Assembly: GCA_017633865.1 (NCBI GenBank)
Contig: JAGBOM010000071.1
Location: 1 to 8,530, forward strand
Length of the DNA: 8,530 nt
From: Opitutales bacterium
GTDB taxonomy: Bacteria; Verrucomicrobiota; Verrucomicrobiia; Opitutales; Intestinicryptomonadaceae
Reading direction: 5' to 3'
Shown here: positions 6,090 to 8,530 of the stretch, piece by piece
How the letters are laid out: every line of letters begins with the position of its first letter
Position numbering within the stretch: position 1 is the first letter of the stretch
The notes under the pieces: generated by a model
The model's input: the letters and a program-made list of their open reading frames with translations, nothing else
Databases searched by the model: none
Told to the model about the DNA's origin: nothing
Made by a program: the position numbers and the translations under genes

Positions 6090-6716
6090 TTGCAAAAAAT
6101 TCTTTCTATTTCGGGTGCGGCGGGGGTGTCGCGCCTTTTTTGCAGGTGGGGGGAAAAAGGGAGGTTTTGTTTTGGTTTGTTGTGGGCGCGGCGGCGGATT
6201 ATTTTTTGCATGCCGTTATCGAGTTTGAGGGCGGGCGCACCTTTGTCTGGCAGGCAGCATAAAAATTCGGCTGAAAAAATGCCATATATTTTTTGCATTG
6301 TGGACGAATTTTGCGGGGCGATGTTCCAGTGCGCCGAAGAATTTGGGGCGAATGTGGCAAGGCTTACGCAGCTTGGGCGCACGGCGGGGATATGTCTTTT
6401 GCTTTCGAGCAAGGGTACGAGAAAAAAGATCATTACAGATTTTATTTCGGCGAATTTTTTAACGCGCATTGCGTTCGGCGTTTTTTACCTATCCGACAGC
6501 CATGTCGTTTTAGGCGAGGGCGGGGCGGAAAAGCTGGAGCGGTATTCGGGCGATATGCTCGTAAAAGGGTTGGCAGACGCAGCTGCGCGCAGGGCGCAAT
6601 GCGCTTTTATAGGCGACGACGAAATCGCGCGCATTGCAGGCGCTTTGAAAGCCAACGGAGAGCCGCAGTACAATCAAGAATTGCTTGCCAAAATCGCCGC
6701 CGCGCCGCGGGGATAG
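6090..6716 (+). pseudogene. 3' half of an FtsK/SpoIIIE DNA translocase motor gene
   Basis: The frame (from TTG 6090; first good ATG 6279) follows the second half of the FtsK motor. KILSIS...GVSRLF corresponds to the segment around IPHLL, LLWARRR to the ALRWA helix, and EKMPYIFCIVDEF (VDE at residues 71-73) is an intact Walker B. Then come ARLTQLGRTAGICLLLSS, SANFLTRIAF, EGGAEKL and GDML (residues 90-157). The post-motor segment DDEIARIAGALKANGEPQYNQELL also fits FtsK. Everything before the strand that follows Walker A is missing, and a TGA at 6087 closes the frame. The gamma DNA-reading domain is absent too. A protein made from ATG 6279 (145 residues) could not bind ATP normally. Homology starts within about ten bases of the preceding AT-rich gene's end, pointing to truncation by insertion or recombination. 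Confidence 0.65.
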
Positions 6717-6798
6717 CGGGGTTTTTTGGCTTTACTTTGCGCGTATTTTTTATAGTTTTAGTTCTGCTGTTTTAGATGCGCGCCGTTTTTTGCGGCCG

Positions 6799-6833
6799 CG
6801 CCAAAATGGCGGGCTCAAACTATCCGTTTGGCG
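6799..6833 (+). promoter_or_regulatory. Overlapping inverted repeats in the rubrerythrin leader
   Basis: CGCCA at 6799-6803 can pair with TGGCG at 6807-6811. The longer CGCCAAA (6799-6805) can instead pair with TTTGGCG at 6827-6833. A third hairpin, CAAAC-TATCC-GTTTG (6816-6830), competes with the second. The last stem ends 18 bases before the ribosome binding site at 6851-6856. This could be an operator for a redox regulator or a structured leader; neither is proven. Confidence 0.3.
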
Positions 6834-6859
6834 GAGAATAAAAATCAATTAAAGGAAAT

Positions 6860-7423
6860 ATGGAAATATACGCAAAAACAAAAGGCACGCCGCTTGAAAA
6901 AACTATATCCCAGCTTGCCGCGGGCGAGGCTATGGGAGGGGCGATGTATTACGCGCTCGCCAAATTCGCGAAAGAAAATCTGGGGCTCGATGACGTCGCC
7001 AAGGAGCTTATTGAGCTTGGCAACCAAGAAACCAATCACGGCGCGTTTTACGCCTCGCTAAACGGCAAATATCCGCACGACGAGCAGGCTTTTTGGCGTA
7101 TGTTAAAAGGGCTTTCAAAGGCGGAATACAAGGGTGAGAGCAGCGTAAACGCGCTGGCCGGCAAGCTTTGTGCAATGGGCTTGGCAGAGGCTGCCGAGCA
7201 GGTGAAAGTTTTTGCCGCGCAAGAAAAGCACCACGGCGAGGCCTTGCAGTCGATTATCGAAAAATACGCGCCAAAAAATGCCGAAATTTGCCAAGCCAAG
7301 AAGCCCGTCTATGTCTGCAAGGTATGCGGCTTCGAGTACGAGGGCGATTTGAGCCAAGAGCCTGATGGCTATCTCTGTCCCGTTTGCGGCATGCCAAAAT
7401 CGGTTTTTGAGTTGCAAGAATAG
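6860..7423 (+). CDS. rbr: Rubrerythrin
   Basis: A 187-residue cytoplasmic protein with the classical two-domain rubrerythrin layout and length. Residues 1-140 form the ferritin-like four-helix bundle with the di-iron ligands in E23, E57xxH60, E110 or E113, and E122xxH125. Residues 150-187 form the rubredoxin-like domain, with CKVCG (C153, C156) and CPVCG (C173, C176) holding one iron. Rubrerythrin reduces hydrogen peroxide to water using electrons passed from the rubredoxin site; it protects anaerobes against oxygen exposure. The start is ATG 6860, with AAAGGA only three bases upstream, which is a short spacing. The gene stands alone between the FtsK remnant and a bidirectional terminator. 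The leader contains overlapping inverted repeats that may serve regulation. Confidence 0.95.
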   Translation: MEIYAKTKGTPLEKTISQLAAGEAMGGAMYYALAKFAKENLGLDDVAKELIELGNQETNHGAFYASLNGKYPHDEQAFWRMLKGLSKAEYKGESSVNALAGKLCAMGLAEAAEQVKVFAAQEKHHGEALQSIIEKYAPKNAEICQAKKPVYVCKVCGFEYEGDLSQEPDGYLCPVCGMPKSVFELQE

Positions 7424-7471
7424 CAAAATATTTTCGCTACATTCCCTCTCAGTCGGCGCAAATTTGATCGG

Positions 7472-7516
7472 CAAAAAAAAGAGCGGGGCTGTTGATGCCT
7501 CGCTCTAAATTTTTTT
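7472..7516. terminator. Bidirectional intrinsic terminator between rubrerythrin and PEP-CTERM genes
   Basis: AGAGCGGGG (7480-7488) pairs with CCTCGCTCT (7498-7506) to make a 9-base-pair stem with one G-U pair and a 9-base loop. Seven T residues follow on the plus strand (7510-7516). Eight A residues precede it (7473-7480), giving a T run on the minus strand. It can therefore stop both the rubrerythrin transcript and the convergent PEP-CTERM transcript. Confidence 0.85.
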
Positions 7517-7528
7517 GGAAAAACAAGC

Positions 7529-8467
7529 CTACTTTCTTCTTCTGTATGCCGCAAACGCGATTGCGAGCGCGCCGAATACCGCCGCGAATGTCGCGGGTTC
7601 GGGAACGGCTACGGCTTGGATATTGATATAAAGGAAATTGTTGTCCTTCTCAAAGCCGGCAAATTTTGCAACGTCGCTTTCAATTACATTTTCCGCCAAA
7701 ACCTTCCAAGAGTCGTCGAACTGGCCGGCGGCGTACTGGTTTGATTTGCAGTAAACGAGCGCGATTTTGTAGGTGTTGCCCGCGATGAAGGTTTCGTCGT
7801 CAAGAACAATGTCTGTAAAGTCAAGCGCGATGTCCGCGTTTAGGGTTTTTGCAAAGTTCAAGTTCATTACGGCGCTGTTTTTATCAACGCAGGCGAGCGT
7901 GTCGTTTGAAAAATTAGCAAGTATCAAGCCGTTTGTCTGGGTTTTGAATTCCCAGCTCTGCGTAAACGTGTTGGCTTTTGCATTTTCAATTACCATCGTG
8001 CCGTTTGAGTAAACTTCAAAATTGTTGCTTGTAAGCTTTGCGCCGTCTTCAATAACAATTTTGGCGTTGTTTTTTGTCTGCATATTGTAAACTGACGACA
8101 CGCCCTGGACGTAGAAAGCGGAGTTTGTGTTTTCGTTGTACAGGCCGCCTGAATTTACGTTGGCGTTTACAAGCGTCATTACGCCGTGGTTTTGAATGTA
8201 GGAGCCTGTGCAGCTGAACTTGTAGTCGCTCAAAGCCGATGTTGTGTTAGAGCCTACAACCGTTGTATCGGTGCCTTTGTTTTCAAAAATTCCCGTGACG
8301 GTCAGCGTGCCTTCTGAAACGTCGATTGTAAGAGGGGTAACAGAGGGGCGCCATTCGGAATCTTTTGTGTTGTTTTCGGGGTTGTCGGGGTCGTAGCTCC
8401 AAGTTTCCGCAAACGACAGCACCGGCAGTGCAAGTATAGATAGGGCTATTAATATAGATTTTTTCAT
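7529..8467 (-). CDS. PEP-CTERM sorting domain protein, secreted
   Basis: A 312-residue surface protein. Residues 1-20 are a clear Sec signal peptide (KK, hydrophobic core, probable cleavage after SFA). The mature part has no recognised enzyme domain; it is rich in N, T, S and V with short repeating strand patterns (IVIEDGAKLTSNNFEV, TMVIENAKANTF) that suggest a beta-helix or passenger-like structure. The C-terminus is a textbook PEP-CTERM signal: VPEPAT, a hydrophobic helix, then AYRRRK. In exosortase bacteria this tail is cut and the protein is placed on the cell surface or in the exopolysaccharide matrix. I chose ATG 8467; a TTG at 8482 is in frame but would put extra residues before the signal peptide. 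No Shine-Dalgarno sequence is visible upstream. It ends at the shared terminator. Confidence 0.9.
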   Translation of the reverse strand: MKKSILIALSILALPVLSFAETWSYDPDNPENNTKDSEWRPSVTPLTIDVSEGTLTVTGIFENKGTDTTVVGSNTTSALSDYKFSCTGSYIQNHGVMTLVNANVNSGGLYNENTNSAFYVQGVSSVYNMQTKNNAKIVIEDGAKLTSNNFEVYSNGTMVIENAKANTFTQSWEFKTQTNGLILANFSNDTLACVDKNSAVMNLNFAKTLNADIALDFTDIVLDDETFIAGNTYKIALVYCKSNQYAAGQFDDSWKVLAENVIESDVAKFAGFEKDNNFLYINIQAVAVPEPATFAAVFGALAIAFAAYRRRK

Positions 8468-8530
8468 ATAAGCTATAAGCAATATTTTTAAAATTTGTTT
8501 TCTAATTTACGCTAAATTTTTAAAATGTAA

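Noticed and set aside
6080..6260. An open stretch in the frame of the preceding nuclease gene, running past its stop codon
   Set aside because: It can be forced to resemble FtsK weakly, but the frame used for the pseudogene aligns better without gaps and continues into the intact Walker B.
6699..6727. GC-rich sequence followed by six T residues after the FtsK fragment, like a terminator
   Set aside because: The possible stem is only about four base pairs with a large loop, so it is too weak to call.
8465..8482. Longer PEP-CTERM start at TTG 8482
   Set aside because: It adds five residues before a perfect signal peptide and uses a rare start codon without a ribosome binding site.
1..8530. 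CRISPR arrays, tRNA or rRNA genes, insertion-sequence transposases
   Set aside because: No regularly spaced repeats, cloverleaf-like sequences or transposase motifs were seen on either strand.

Overview
The window looks like an accessory stretch of a chromosome from an anaerobic member of the Planctomycetes-Verrucomicrobia group (inference). The clues are a PEP-CTERM exosortase-sorted surface protein at the right end, an oxygen-defence rubrerythrin beside it, and a moderately GC-rich coding background. That background is interrupted by two clearly AT-rich genes, which look like later arrivals.

Layout, left to right. (1) 3-599 (+): the C-terminal part of a metallo-beta-lactamase/beta-CASP hydrolase whose start lies outside the window. 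(2) 620-1402 (-): an AT-rich PD-(D/E)XK nuclease-like protein with its own promoter. (3) 1482-2009 and 2002-2838 (-): an overlapping gene pair. The upstream gene encodes an FtsK/SpoIIIE motor domain with both Walker motifs destroyed; the downstream gene is unrecognised. (4) 2891-3061 (+): a small cysteine-rich, membrane-anchored protein. (5) 3196-4200 and 4193-4702 (+): a WYL-domain transcriptional regulator whose end overlaps the start of a DEDDh 3'-5' exonuclease by 8 bases. (6) 4826-6079 (+): a second AT-rich PD-(D/E)XK protein, of the PDDEXK_4 type, with a strong sigma70-like promoter. (7) 6090-6716 (+): the 3' half of a second FtsK motor gene, beginning almost exactly where the AT-rich gene ends. 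(8) 6860-7423 (+): rubrerythrin, with a leader containing overlapping hairpins. (9) 7472-7516: a bidirectional terminator. (10) 7529-8467 (-): a PEP-CTERM protein.

How the parts may fit together. The middle (about 0.6-6.7 kb) is rich in nucleic-acid-handling proteins: two PD-(D/E)XK nucleases, one DEDDh exonuclease, a WYL regulator and two damaged FtsK-type motors. WYL regulators and restriction-like nucleases are common in defence islands, so a defence or genome-plasticity region is plausible. No known complete defence system is recognisable. The strongest oddity is that each AT-rich nuclease gene sits next to a damaged FtsK paralogue. In one case the FtsK homology is cut off at the nuclease gene's stop codon, between the positions of Walker A and Walker B. 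The flanks (beta-CASP hydrolase, rubrerythrin, PEP-CTERM protein) look like ordinary host genes.
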